This document shows positions 26,144 through 34,771 of a stretch of 64,000 nt of DNA, one piece after another (position 1 is the first letter of the stretch; the number at the start of each line of letters is the position of its first letter). A program made the position numbers and the translations under genes. The notes below the pieces were generated by a model. That model was not told where the DNA came from, searched no databases, and saw nothing but the letters and a program-made list of their open reading frames with translations. This DNA is from an uncultured Eubacterium sp. (GTDB lineage Bacteria; Bacillota; Clostridia; Oscillospirales; Acutalibacteraceae). The stretch lies in the NCBI GenBank assembly GCA_934512155.1, contig CAKSWS010000005.1:1-64000 (forward strand), given 5' to 3'.

Positions 26144-26992
26144 TTATTCAACAGGGGTGTAAAATTCTTTTTCCTCACTGTCATAAGGGTTAACGGTAAT
26201 TCGCTTCGTAATAAGCGCCAAAATAATTATAACCAAAATTCCGCCTATTACGGAAAGTGTAACTACGGCAAAAGCAGGCTTTTGGTAAAACAGTTCGCCG
26301 TTTACAAAGGAATCAAAATCGTCTTTGCTCATTTCCTCTTTAATTTCGGCTACTGTTTTGTTAACTCTTTTAATTTTAAATTTGTAAATTTTTACTGTTC
26401 CGTCAGAAGCCGTAACGGTAAAATTAAAATCTGATTCCTGGCCTTCACGCAACTGCATATTAAGCGGTGGGCAGTAGGCGTTAATGTCATCTGTAATCGG
26501 TGTAACCGTTAAATCGGTTAAATCTTTGGGAATATATAATTTGTAGTTTGTTGTGCTTTTGTCAAACCCCGGCTGTAATTCCCCGTATTCACATGAAATT
26601 CCCGCTAAATTGGCATTGCTGTTAATAACCGGTTCTGTTTTGTTTTTGTAGTTAAACGTGTAGATTACAGAACCGTTTTGAAAACTTAAAGTAACAGTTA
26701 TTCCCGTTTGAACATTAAGCTCGTTGTATGTGTAATTTACAAACAAATTGGCGTTGCCGTTTACTTTGTAATCTTTTAAAGACGGACTTGCATTTTGGTT
26801 TGCCAAAATTAAATTGTATTCTGTTTTGTTTTGGTTAAAACCGCCTTCGATTTCACCGTTGTTAAATGAAATTTCGGTAATATACGGCACATTGTTAATC
26901 GGCACGCTGTCTGCACCGTAAACAGTTGCCGCACCTGCTGTTAAAACAGCGGCAATAAGCAGTGTAAAAACCGTTTTAAGTAATTTTTTCAT
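26144..26992 (-). CDS. Secreted, membrane-anchored protein with cadherin-like beta-sandwich domains
   Basis: 282 residues from the ATG at 26992. A Sec signal peptide spans residues 1 to about 26 (ending TVYGA-D). Two repeats of about 80 residues follow, each with the pattern of a cadherin-like beta-sandwich: GEIEGGFNQNKTEYNL in the first and GELQPGFDKSTTNYKLYIP in the second. A C-terminal helix (about 238-262) precedes a short basic tail. It should sit on the outer face of the membrane. The start lacks a ribosome site but lies seven bases after the upstream stop, so translation is probably coupled. Function unknown; the conserved neighbours suggest it works with the upstream envelope protein. 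Confidence 0.82.
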   Translation of the reverse strand: MKKLLKTVFTLLIAAVLTAGAATVYGADSVPINNVPYITEISFNNGEIEGGFNQNKTEYNLILANQNASPSLKDYKVNGNANLFVNYTYNELNVQTGITVTLSFQNGSVIYTFNYKNKTEPVINSNANLAGISCEYGELQPGFDKSTTNYKLYIPKDLTDLTVTPITDDINAYCPPLNMQLREGQESDFNFTVTASDGTVKIYKFKIKRVNKTVAEIKEEMSKDDFDSFVNGELFYQKPAFAVVTLSVIGGILVIIILALITKRITVNPYDSEEKEFYTPVE

Positions 26993-26999
26993 AGTTTTA

Positions 27000-28067
27000 T
27001 TATTGGGCAAGTATGTAACTTGTTATTCCCCATTCCTCCGATTTTTCTTTTAATGTTTCGCCGTCAATAGGTGATGTAATAAAGTAAACCGTATTTTTAT
27101 CTGCTTCGGAATTGAATTTTAGCGAAATAATTTCGTCTGCATTTTCACTGTCAATGTCGTTTTGTGTAATGCGCACATTTTCAGCTTTTAACAGTTTAAT
27201 GCCTTTGCCTAAATCGTTGTAAAGTTTTTGGGCAATGTAATCAAATCCGTCGTTATAATCGTCTGAAATATCGCTTGGCAGGTCGTATCCGTCAAGCACA
27301 AAAACATTAACGCCCATGCTGTAAGCTTCGGCAATAATATCTTTAATATAGTTGTATGTTCCGTCAGCGTTGGGGTTTAAATATGTGTTGTCTTTAGAAT
27401 CCCTGTAAACTGCGCCGCTGGCAGAATAAATTGTTAAATCCGGGTCTTTTGCCGGCACTGCATTGTCCAAATAGCAATAAACTCTGCCAACAGTCAAAAT
27501 ATCTTGTTCTTTAAGTTTGTCTACACTGGATTTTAAATTTGCGGCAGGGAAAACTATTGCACCGTAAGTGTCTACAACGGAAAGAGAACTTTTGTAGCCT
27601 ATTGAGCCGTCGCTTCTTTTAATGTCAAAAGCTACGGCATTGCATCCGCTGTCGCTTGCCTTGTCATTAACAGCGGAAAGCATAACGCCGCCGTCTAACG
27701 AAACAGAATCGGTGTATAAGCCGCTTACGGTTAAATCCATACTGCTTAAATCCGCCTGTGCGCTTTCCTCACGTGCTTCCTGCATTGGCGGAATTCCCGT
27801 TCGTATCATATAAATGTCCATTGCCGTGTAGCCCACGCCTATAATAACAAAAGCAATAATTACAGCACCTAAACGTTTTAAGTTTTTCTTAACGGCAACT
27901 TTGGAGATTTTCTTTTTTTCTTTTTTCTTTGGTCGCAGATAGTCGTATTTATCAAAATAATCGCCGTTGTAAACATATTTGTCCGCAAAATCAATGGGCC
28001 TGCCTTTTTCTTCTTCGGTCCATTTTGTATCACGTTCTACATTGTTGTAAAAGCGTTTCTTTTTCAT
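27000..28067 (-). CDS. Membrane-anchored protein with a degenerate PF13200-like (DUF4015, putative glycoside hydrolase) domain
   Basis: 355 residues. A cytoplasmic N-terminus rich in Lys and acidic residues (1-65) leads to one membrane helix (about 66-87), with the rest outside the cell. The external part follows the order of a DUF4015/PF13200 TIM-barrel: AVAFDIKRSDGSIGYKS, then LKEQDILTVGRVYCYLD, a DPDLTIY segment, and DIIAEAYSMGVNVFVLDGY. The usual catalytic-looking FDYVRFP is replaced by LDGYDLP, so the domain may be non-enzymatic or altered. It starts two bases after rpe ends and is followed at seven bases by the beta-sandwich protein gene. Confidence 0.8.
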   Translation of the reverse strand: MKKKRFYNNVERDTKWTEEEKGRPIDFADKYVYNGDYFDKYDYLRPKKKEKKKISKVAVKKNLKRLGAVIIAFVIIGVGYTAMDIYMIRTGIPPMQEAREESAQADLSSMDLTVSGLYTDSVSLDGGVMLSAVNDKASDSGCNAVAFDIKRSDGSIGYKSSLSVVDTYGAIVFPAANLKSSVDKLKEQDILTVGRVYCYLDNAVPAKDPDLTIYSASGAVYRDSKDNTYLNPNADGTYNYIKDIIAEAYSMGVNVFVLDGYDLPSDISDDYNDGFDYIAQKLYNDLGKGIKLLKAENVRITQNDIDSENADEIISLKFNSEADKNTVYFITSPIDGETLKEKSEEWGITSYILAQ

Positions 28068-28068
28068 T

Positions 28069-28716
28069 TCAGTTCAAACCCTTTGCGTTTTCTTTTAAAA
28101 GGCTTATTGTTTTTGCCGGATTTTCGCTTTTAAATACGGCAGAGCCTGCCACAAACACGTTTGCACCTGCCTTTGCACAGGTTTTAATTGTTTCGGCATT
28201 TACACCGCCGTCTACTTCAATGTCTATATCGGGAAAATCGGCTCTTAACTTTTCAATTTTCGGCATCATATCTGCCATAAAGCTTTGGCCGCCGAATCCC
28301 GGCTCAACAGTCATAACAAGTACCATTGCCAATTTGTCCATATAAGGATAAACGGCTTCAATAGGCGTGCCGGGCTTAACCGAAAGAGAGGCCTTGCAGC
28401 CGCATTCTAAAATTTTATCAATGGTGGCATTAATATCGTCATCACATTCGGTGTGGAATGTAATAATATCTGCTCCTGCATCTGCAAAATCCTGAATATA
28501 TTGTAATGGGTGGGAAATCATAAGATGCACGTCGAACGGAACACTGCAAACGGATTTCATTGCTTTAATAACAGGTGCGCCTATGGAAATGTTTGGCACA
28601 AAGTGGCCGTCCATAACGTCAAGGTGAATAAGCTCTGCGCTTTCACATTTTTTTAATTCTGCCTGCAAGTTGGCATAGTCGGAAGCCAACATGGACGGTG
28701 AAATTTTAATATCCAT
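28069..28716 (-). CDS. rpe: Ribulose-phosphate 3-epimerase
   Basis: 215 residues from the ATG at 28716, with GAGGAGAG upstream. It interconverts ribulose-5-phosphate and xylulose-5-phosphate in the pentose-phosphate pathway. TIM-barrel motifs: ISPSMLASDY at the N-terminus, HLDVMDGHFVPNISIG (metal-binding His and Asp), DVHLMISHP, VEPGFGGQSF and EVDGGVN. First gene of the minus-strand operon. In many Firmicutes rpe follows a stress GTPase (rsgA); here no such gene lies immediately upstream because the ABC-F gene is divergent. Confidence 0.96.
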   Translation of the reverse strand: MDIKISPSMLASDYANLQAELKKCESAELIHLDVMDGHFVPNISIGAPVIKAMKSVCSVPFDVHLMISHPLQYIQDFADAGADIITFHTECDDDINATIDKILECGCKASLSVKPGTPIEAVYPYMDKLAMVLVMTVEPGFGGQSFMADMMPKIEKLRADFPDIDIEVDGGVNAETIKTCAKAGANVFVAGSAVFKSENPAKTISLLKENAKGLN

Positions 28717-28828
28717 AATTACAATTACTCTCCTCATCTTGGGTGTCTGTATTATACTTAATAAGCAAATATATTATACATTCTGTTTGACTTAAAATCA
28801 ACTGAAAATAATCTCAAATAATTTATAC

Positions 28829-28857
28829 TTGTAATTAAAATATATGTGTAGTAAAAT
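28829..28857 (+). promoter_or_regulatory. Promoter of the ABC-F gene
   Basis: TTGTAA (28829-28834), 17 bases, TAAAAT (28852-28857), then a 24-base leader with AGGAGG. Confidence 0.6.
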
Positions 28858-28887
28858 AGACAAAGAATTTTTGCAGGAGGAATAGTA

Positions 28888-30495
28888 ATGATTCAAGCAA
28901 ATAATGTTACGGTTCAGTTTGGCGGCAGAGCTCTTTTTGAAAGAGTTAATGTAATTTTTTCGCCGGGCAACTGTTACGGAATTATCGGTGCAAACGGTGC
29001 CGGTAAGTCCACATTTTTAAAAGTGTTAAGCGGTGATTTAGAGCCTCAAAAGGGCGAGGTCGTTATGACACCGGGTGAAAGACTTTCGGTTTTAGAACAA
29101 GACCACTTTAAATATGACGAATACGAAGTAGTAAGAACAGTGCTTATGGGCAACCCAAGGCTTATTGAAATTATGGAAGAGAAGGATGCCCTTTACGCAA
29201 AACCCGATTTTAATGAGGAAGACGGTGTAAGAGCAGGTGAGCTTGAAGCCGAATTTGCTGATTTGGACGGATGGAATGCCGAGTCTGATGCAGAATTTAT
29301 GCTTAATAAATTGGGCGTTACAGATGAATATCACTATATGAAAATGGCAGAATTACCATCTGATTTAAAGGTTAAGGTGCTTCTTGCAAAAGCACTTTTC
29401 GGCAATCCGGATATTCTTCTTCTTGACGAACCTACAAACCACCTTGATTTATCGGCAATCCGCTGGCTTGAAAATTTCCTTTTGGATTTTGAAAACACTG
29501 TTATTGTTGTTTCCCATGACCGTCATTTCCTTAACAAGGTTTGCACACATATTTGTGATGTTGATTTCGGTAAAATTCAAATGTATGTGGGTAACTACGA
29601 CTTCTGGTATGAATATACCCAAATGCGTCAACGTCAGCAAAAAGACCAAAACAAGAAAAATGAGCAAAAAATCAAAGAACTTCAGGAATTTATTCAGCGT
29701 TTTTCTGCAAATGCTTCTAAATCAAAGCAGGCAACAAGCCGTAAAAAACAGCTTGACGCTCTTGAGATGATTGATATGCCGGTTTCTTCACGCCGTTTCC
29801 CATATGTTGACTTTAAGCCTGACAGGGAATGCGGAAACGATTTGCTTTTTGTTGAGCATCTTTCAAAAACAATAGGCGACAGAAAAGTACTTGATGATGT
29901 TTCTTTTGTTATTCACCCAAGAGAAAAAGTTGCATTTGTAGGCTCGGACGCAGTTGCAAAAACTACATTATTTAAAATCATTATGGGCGAAATTGAACCT
30001 GATGAAGGTTCGTTTAAATGGGGCGTAACAACAAGCCAAAGTTACTTCCCAAGCGATAACAGTGCTTATTTTGACGGCGTTGATTTAAGCCTTGTTGACT
30101 GGCTTCGCCAATATACCACTCAAACTCTTGAGGCAGATATTAGAGGCTGGCTCGGAAGAATGCTTTTCAGCGGCGACGAAGCATTAAAAAAAGCTTCTGT
30201 TTTATCAGGTGGTGAACGTGTAAGATGCATGCTTTGCAAAATGATGCTAAGCGGTGCTAATGTTCTTGTTCTTGACGAACCTACAAACCACCTTGATTTG
30301 GAATCAATTACAGCTCTTAATAACGGGTTAATTCGTTATCCGGAAACTGTGCTTTTTACTTCCCATGACCATCAGTTTATTCAAACTATTGCAAACAGAA
30401 TTATTGATATATCGGACGGAAAAATTACAGATTACACCGGTTCATACGATGACTTTATTGAGAATTTTGATGATGAAAAGTTGAAAAAATATTAA
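28888..30495 (+). CDS. ABC-F family ATPase (YkpA/YbiT-like)
   Basis: 535 residues with two soluble ATPase domains and no membrane part, the ABC-F plan of ribosome-binding translation factors. Domain 1 has an intact Walker A (GANGAGKST, 34-42) and Walker B (ILLLDEP) but LPSDL at 156-160 where LSGGQ is expected. The linker of about 245-300 is Lys/Gln-rich. Domain 2 has an altered Walker A (GSDAVAKTT, 352-360, second glycine replaced) but an intact LSGGE (439-443) and LDEP. The two defects fall in the same composite ATP site. ABC-F proteins work at the ribosomal E site; several give antibiotic resistance, but YkpA/YbiT-type members are mostly housekeeping. Confidence 0.93.
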   Translation: MIQANNVTVQFGGRALFERVNVIFSPGNCYGIIGANGAGKSTFLKVLSGDLEPQKGEVVMTPGERLSVLEQDHFKYDEYEVVRTVLMGNPRLIEIMEEKDALYAKPDFNEEDGVRAGELEAEFADLDGWNAESDAEFMLNKLGVTDEYHYMKMAELPSDLKVKVLLAKALFGNPDILLLDEPTNHLDLSAIRWLENFLLDFENTVIVVSHDRHFLNKVCTHICDVDFGKIQMYVGNYDFWYEYTQMRQRQQKDQNKKNEQKIKELQEFIQRFSANASKSKQATSRKKQLDALEMIDMPVSSRRFPYVDFKPDRECGNDLLFVEHLSKTIGDRKVLDDVSFVIHPREKVAFVGSDAVAKTTLFKIIMGEIEPDEGSFKWGVTTSQSYFPSDNSAYFDGVDLSLVDWLRQYTTQTLEADIRGWLGRMLFSGDEALKKASVLSGGERVRCMLCKMMLSGANVLVLDEPTNHLDLESITALNNGLIRYPETVLFTSHDHQFIQTIANRIIDISDGKITDYTGSYDDFIENFDDEKLKKY

Positions 30496-30508
30496 TTTAA
30501 ATAAATTT

Positions 30509-30541
30509 TCGGCAGGATTTTAATTTCCTGCCGATTTTTTT
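30509..30541 (+). terminator. Intrinsic terminator of the ABC-F gene
   Basis: TCGGCAGGA (30509-30517) pairs perfectly with TCCTGCCGA (30526-30534), then T7. Confidence 0.92.
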
Positions 30542-30572
30542 GTTGCCCTGTGGCTAAAATATTCTTTTATAT

Positions 30573-30601
30573 TTGACATTGTTTTGTTTAGTTGATATAC
30601 T
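30573..30601 (+). promoter_or_regulatory. Promoter of the zapA operon
   Basis: TTGACA (30573-30578), 17 bases, TATACT (30596-30601). Start predicted near 30608, giving a 92-base leader. Confidence 0.8.
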
Positions 30602-30618
30602 AAATAATAGATAAAAAT

Positions 30619-30666
30619 CAGCAAACGGCGACCTTTGGCGGCAATTTTCGCCACGGCTGTTTGTTG
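30619..30666 (+). promoter_or_regulatory. Structured leader of the zapA operon
   Basis: CAGCAAAC (30619-30626) pairs with GTTTGTTG (30659-30666), enclosing a second hairpin TGGCG/CGCCA (30636-30640 with 30649-30653). No T run follows, so it is not a terminator. No known riboswitch class recognised. Confidence 0.5.
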
Positions 30667-30699
30667 CTTTGGTATTTTTGTTTAAAGGCGTGATATTTT

Positions 30700-31050
30700 A
30701 TGGAAAGAAATAAAGTTCAATTAAAAATCAACGGTGCAAATTATACTATTGTTACGGATGATGACCCGGAATATGTAGAAGGCTTGGGCGAATTGATTGA
30801 CAGTGAAATGAAAAATATTTCATCGGGCAATCCTGGTCTTTCTTCAATCCAATGTGCGGTTCTTGTGGCTCTTGACCAGGCAGACGCTTGTAAAAAAGCA
30901 ACTGCCTCGGCAGATAATCTTCGTGCGCAGATTAAGGATTATCTTGAGGACAGTGCAAGGGCAAGAATGGAAGTTGATGTGGCAAGAAGAGAAATTGAAC
31001 GCCTTAACAGGGAAATAAGCAATCTTCGAAATAAACTCAGCGGAAATTAA
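30700..31050 (+). CDS. zapA: Cell division protein ZapA
   Basis: 116 residues. The N-terminal 45 residues match the ZapA globular head (KVQLKINGANYTIVTDDDPEYVEGLGELID), and the remainder is a long coiled coil (about 55-112). ZapA bundles FtsZ filaments at the division site and joins as an anti-parallel tetramer through its coil. It is first in an operon with the U32 gene three bases downstream and maf beyond, an order often seen in Clostridia. The spacer before the ATG has only a weak AAAGGCG site and a structured leader. Confidence 0.88.
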   Translation: MERNKVQLKINGANYTIVTDDDPEYVEGLGELIDSEMKNISSGNPGLSSIQCAVLVALDQADACKKATASADNLRAQIKDYLEDSARARMEVDVARREIERLNREISNLRNKLSGN

Positions 31051-31053
31051 TAT

Positions 31054-33060
31054 ATGGAATTTGAAATTTTATCTCCTGCTGGTTCGCAGGAGTCTTTAAT
31101 TGCCGGCGTTAGGTGTGGTGCAAATGCGGTTTATCTTGGTGGTAAATCGTTAAACGCACGCCGAAATGCCGGCAATTTTAATGATGAGGAATTATTAAAG
31201 GCGGTTGAATATTGTCATAACCGTAATGTAAAGGTATATCAAACATTAAACACTCTTTGCGGTGATAATGAATTAAGCGAAGCTTATGATGCGGTAAAAA
31301 AATCTCTTGAATTCGGTGTGGACGGTTTTATTGTTCAGGATTTGGGCGTTGCAAAAATGATGCACGATTGTTTTCCGAGTGCAAAACTTCATGCTTCCAC
31401 CCAAATGAGCGTTATTACTCCTGCCGGGGTTGAAGAATTAAAGGAAATGGGCTTTGTTCGTGCCGTTTTGCCCAGGGAAATGACGGCAGATGAAATTGCT
31501 GAAATACGCAAAAGCACAGATATGGAGTTGGAAATTTTTGTACACGGCGCCTTGTGTATGAGCGTTTCCGGCCAGTGTTATCTTTCTGCCATGATTGGCG
31601 GCAGAAGCGGAAACAGGGGACTTTGCGCACAGCCTTGCCGTTTGCCCTTTTCGGCAGATAAAAGCGGCAGCTGCGATTTAAGTTTAAAAGATTTAAGCCT
31701 TGTAAACCATTTAAAAGAATTAGGCGATTTAGGTGTTATCAGCCTTAAAATAGAGGGCAGAATGAAGCGCCCCGAATATGTTGCCGCCGCTGTTACAGGT
31801 TTAAAAAAGGCAATAAACGGTAATTATGATTTTGAATATGAACAAAAATTAAAAAGTGTTTTCAGCCGCAGCGGATTTACGGCAGGGTATTTTGAAAACC
31901 GCCGTGGCAGTGAAATGTTCGGCACTCGTCAAAAGGAAGATGTTGTAAGCGCAAAAAGCGTGCTAAAGGATTTTTCTCATCTTTATGATAACGAAAATCC
32001 TCTTGTACCTATGGATATGGATTTTGTTTGCGAAAAGGGAAAGCAGGCAAAACTTTTTGTTTCCGCTTTGGGTAGAACTGCCGTTGTTTTGGGTTCTGTG
32101 CCTGAAAAAGCAATAAATAAACCTATGGATGAGGCAGGTGTTGCCGCACGCCTTTCAAAATTGGGCGGCACTCAGTTTTTTGCACGCAATGTTAATGTTC
32201 GTGTTGATGATGGGTTGATTTTGCCTGCATCTGTTTTAAACGGAATGCGCAGGGAAGCGGTTGAAAAAATCAACTGTATTGAAAAGAAAAATGTTGATGC
32301 AAAACATTTTAATTTTGTAAAAAGCAACGTTATAAAAGGCGGTAATCCTTATTTTACTGCCCGTTTTGCAAATGCAAATCAAATACCAAACAATCATCCT
32401 TTCAGGCGTGTGTTTATACCTATTCAAAGCAGTGTTGAAGATTTTGTGGATAACAGAGCAGGAGTTGAAATTCCTCGTGGCTTGTTCGGCAAAGAACAGG
32501 AAGTGGTGAAACGCCTTACAATTCTTAAAAAAGCAGGTGTAAAAAATGCCCTTTGCGGTAATTTAGGCTCTTATAAAATTGCCCGGGATTTAGGCTTTAA
32601 TGTGTTTGGCGACTTTGGACTTAATATTTACAACAGCTTGTCTGCAAGCCAAATTAACAGCCCTGTTTTGTCTTTTGAACTTACTGTGGATAATGCAAAT
32701 AAAATAAACGCAGATGATACCGGGCTTATTGTTTACGGCAGGCTGCCGCTTATGTTAACACGAAATTGCCCTGTAAAAGCTCATATAGGTTGTGAAAATT
32801 GCGGTAAAAACGGTAGCTTGACGGATAGAAAAGGCATAACCTTTCCTGTTGTTTGTTCATCATATCCTTGTGTGGAGTTATTAAACAGCGTGCCCGTTTA
32901 TATGGCAGACAGAATGAAAGAAGTTAAAACCGATTTTGCTCATTTTTATTTTACAAGTGAAAGTAAAAAACAGGTTGAGGAAATAATATCTCTTTATAAA
33001 AATGGCGCCAAACCGCCGTTTGATTATACAAGAGGGCTTTATTACAGGGGTGTTTTATAA
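31054..33060 (+). CDS. Peptidase U32 family protein (RlhA/TrhP-type)
   Basis: 668 residues. The N-terminal U32 domain is complete: LSPAGSQESLIAGVRCGANAVYLGG at the start, then HASTQMSV, FVHGALCMSVSGQCYLS and GNRGLCAQPCRLPF with the conserved cysteines. A longer C-terminal part contains another cysteine cluster (GCENCGKNG, VVCSSYPC). Despite the family name, well studied members (RlhA, TrhP, UbiU/V) hydroxylate RNA or quinone precursors and some carry Fe-S clusters. RNA modification is therefore the more likely role. Its stop overlaps the maf start (TAATG). Confidence 0.9.
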   Translation: MEFEILSPAGSQESLIAGVRCGANAVYLGGKSLNARRNAGNFNDEELLKAVEYCHNRNVKVYQTLNTLCGDNELSEAYDAVKKSLEFGVDGFIVQDLGVAKMMHDCFPSAKLHASTQMSVITPAGVEELKEMGFVRAVLPREMTADEIAEIRKSTDMELEIFVHGALCMSVSGQCYLSAMIGGRSGNRGLCAQPCRLPFSADKSGSCDLSLKDLSLVNHLKELGDLGVISLKIEGRMKRPEYVAAAVTGLKKAINGNYDFEYEQKLKSVFSRSGFTAGYFENRRGSEMFGTRQKEDVVSAKSVLKDFSHLYDNENPLVPMDMDFVCEKGKQAKLFVSALGRTAVVLGSVPEKAINKPMDEAGVAARLSKLGGTQFFARNVNVRVDDGLILPASVLNGMRREAVEKINCIEKKNVDAKHFNFVKSNVIKGGNPYFTARFANANQIPNNHPFRRVFIPIQSSVEDFVDNRAGVEIPRGLFGKEQEVVKRLTILKKAGVKNALCGNLGSYKIARDLGFNVFGDFGLNIYNSLSASQINSPVLSFELTVDNANKINADDTGLIVYGRLPLMLTRNCPVKAHIGCENCGKNGSLTDRKGITFPVVCSSYPCVELLNSVPVYMADRMKEVKTDFAHFYFTSESKKQVEEIISLYKNGAKPPFDYTRGLYYRGVL

Positions 33061-33602
33061 TGTTAATTTTAGCGTCAAAATCTCCTCGCAGATTAGAACT
33101 TTTAAAGTTAATAACAACAGATTTTGTTGTAAAAACCGCTGATGCAGACGAAACTTTGCCGGCAAAAATTTCACCGGCTGACGCAGTTAAATATCTTTCA
33201 AAAATAAAGGCGCGTCCTTTGGCAAACGGTAATGATGTTGTTATAGGCGCAGATACGGTGGTTGCCGCAAACGGAAAAATTTTAGGAAAGCCGAAAAACA
33301 GGGAAAATGCCGCTGAAATGATTAAAATGTTAAGCGGAAAAACCCACAGCGTTTTTACAGGCGTTACAATTATTTCGCCACAAAAGGAAATTACGTTTTG
33401 CGTAGAAACAAAGGTTAAGTTTTATGATTTGACCGAGGATGAAATTAACGCTTATGTTGCTACCGGCGAGTGTGATGATAAAGCAGGTGCTTATGGAATT
33501 CAGGGTAAAGGTTCGTTGCTTGTGGAAAAAATAGACGGCGATTACTTTAATGTGGTTGGTTTGCCTGTTTCAAAGTTATACAGAGAGTTAAAAAATTTAT
33601 AA
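33060..33602 (+). CDS. maf: Maf-type nucleoside triphosphate pyrophosphatase
   Basis: 180 residues. The family hallmark LASKSPRRLELL lies at the N-terminus, with the catalytic region IGADTVVAANGKILGKP and the later GAYGIQGKGSLLVEKIDGDYFNVVGLP. These enzymes hydrolyse dTTP, UTP or modified pyrimidine nucleotides and can block septum formation when overproduced, which agrees with co-transcription with zapA. Full length; the ATG shares bases with the U32 stop. Confidence 0.95.
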   Translation: MLILASKSPRRLELLKLITTDFVVKTADADETLPAKISPADAVKYLSKIKARPLANGNDVVIGADTVVAANGKILGKPKNRENAAEMIKMLSGKTHSVFTGVTIISPQKEITFCVETKVKFYDLTEDEINAYVATGECDDKAGAYGIQGKGSLLVEKIDGDYFNVVGLPVSKLYRELKNL

Positions 33603-33684
33603 AAAGTTTGTGTAGATTTACAAATTTAAGAAAAATAGATTGTATAATTCGCCGAAATTATGACGAAAAAATAATTTTTTTGTC

Positions 33685-33713
33685 TTGAACCGTTTAAGTT
33701 TTTGTGTTAAAAT
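33685..33713 (+). promoter_or_regulatory. Promoter of the PHP phosphoesterase gene
   Basis: TTGAAC (33685-33690), 17 bases, TAAAAT (33708-33713). A short GGGC/GCCC hairpin (33723-33736) lies at the predicted 5' end of the transcript. Confidence 0.65.
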
Positions 33714-33773
33714 GTTTACACAGGGCAATTTCGCCCAAAAATTCAGTTAGTACACGGTAGGGGAGTTGAAGTT

Positions 33774-34664
33774 GTGGCAGCAGATTTACATTGTCATACT
33801 AAATTGAGCGACGGTTCTGTCGGCATTGAAGATATTATTCAAATTGCTCATAAAAGCGGAGTAGACACTATTGCCATAACTGACCATGATTGCATTGCAG
33901 GCACTGTCAGGGGCCAGGTTATAGGTAAAAGATACGGCGTCAACGTTATTTCAGGTGTTGAAATTTCAGGTTTTGATTTTGAAGCAGGAAAAAAGGTTCA
34001 TATTTTAAGCTATCTTGCAGATGCACCTAACAGGCTTGAGGGCATTTGCAAGCGCACATCGGTTGCTCGCAAAAGGGCAGGTCAAATTATGATGCTTAAG
34101 GTTGCAGGCCGTTTCCCGATTACAAGCGATTTTATTATTAATCATGCTTCAGGTTCTACAAATTTGTACAAGCAGCATATTATGCACGCACTTATGGACG
34201 CAGGCTATACAAATGAGATTTTCGGCAGCTTGTATTATGCTTTGTTTGACCCTGCCAGCGAAACAAATGTGCTTGCACCTACAAAATATCCGGATGTTAA
34301 AGAGGTTATTGATGAAATTCACGGCGCAGGCGGCATTGCTGTTCTTGCTCACCCTGCAAAGTTTGATAATTTTGATGAAATAGGCAAGTATATTGATATG
34401 GGTCTTGATGGGGTAGAGGTTTGGCACCCTTCTGCAGATGATGCAATGGTTGCACAACTTGTTGCTTTTTGCAAAACTCATAAATTGCTTATGACCGGCG
34501 GTTCGGATTTTCATGGTATTTACGGCGATTCTACCGTAACATTGGGTTCTTATTCCACTCCGCAGGAGCATCTTGATAAATTGCTTGGCTATAAAGCAAA
34601 AAAGAAAAGGGCACAGCGTAAGGCTGAAAAAGAAGCAGCCGCAGCAGCTGAAGCGATAAAGTAA
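33774..34664 (+). CDS. PHP-domain phosphoesterase
   Basis: 296 residues starting at GTG 33774, with GGGGAG nine bases upstream. Metal-binding motifs of the PHP fold are present: DLHCHT (6-11), TDHDC, GVEISG, LAHPAKF and GGSDFHG. The family includes the 3',5'-nucleotide (pAp) phosphatase and 5'-3' exoribonuclease RnAm/TrpH; that role is plausible here. The C-terminus ends in a Lys/Ala-rich helix (about 275-296), which is unusual and may bind nucleic acid. Single gene with promoter and terminator. Confidence 0.88.
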   Translation: MAADLHCHTKLSDGSVGIEDIIQIAHKSGVDTIAITDHDCIAGTVRGQVIGKRYGVNVISGVEISGFDFEAGKKVHILSYLADAPNRLEGICKRTSVARKRAGQIMMLKVAGRFPITSDFIINHASGSTNLYKQHIMHALMDAGYTNEIFGSLYYALFDPASETNVLAPTKYPDVKEVIDEIHGAGGIAVLAHPAKFDNFDEIGKYIDMGLDGVEVWHPSADDAMVAQLVAFCKTHKLLMTGGSDFHGIYGDSTVTLGSYSTPQEHLDKLLGYKAKKKRAQRKAEKEAAAAAEAIK

Positions 34665-34678
34665 TACAGTTAAGGATT

Positions 34679-34705
34679 AAACGTCGCATTGCGGCGTTTT
34701 TTTTT
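34679..34705 (+). terminator. Intrinsic terminator of the PHP gene
   Basis: AAACGTCGC pairs with GCGGCGTTT (one G-U) around ATT, then a long T run. Confidence 0.88.
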
Positions 34706-34706
34706 G

Positions 34707-34735
34707 TTGTTTTGAAATTGTTTGTATGTTATAAT
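34707..34735 (+). promoter_or_regulatory. Promoter of the GH27 gene
   Basis: TTGTTT (34707-34712), 17 bases, TATAAT (34730-34735). The -35 abuts the T run of the preceding terminator. Confidence 0.55.
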
Positions 34736-34771
34736 CTTACTGAAAATTATTTATTTAAAGGAATTTATATT

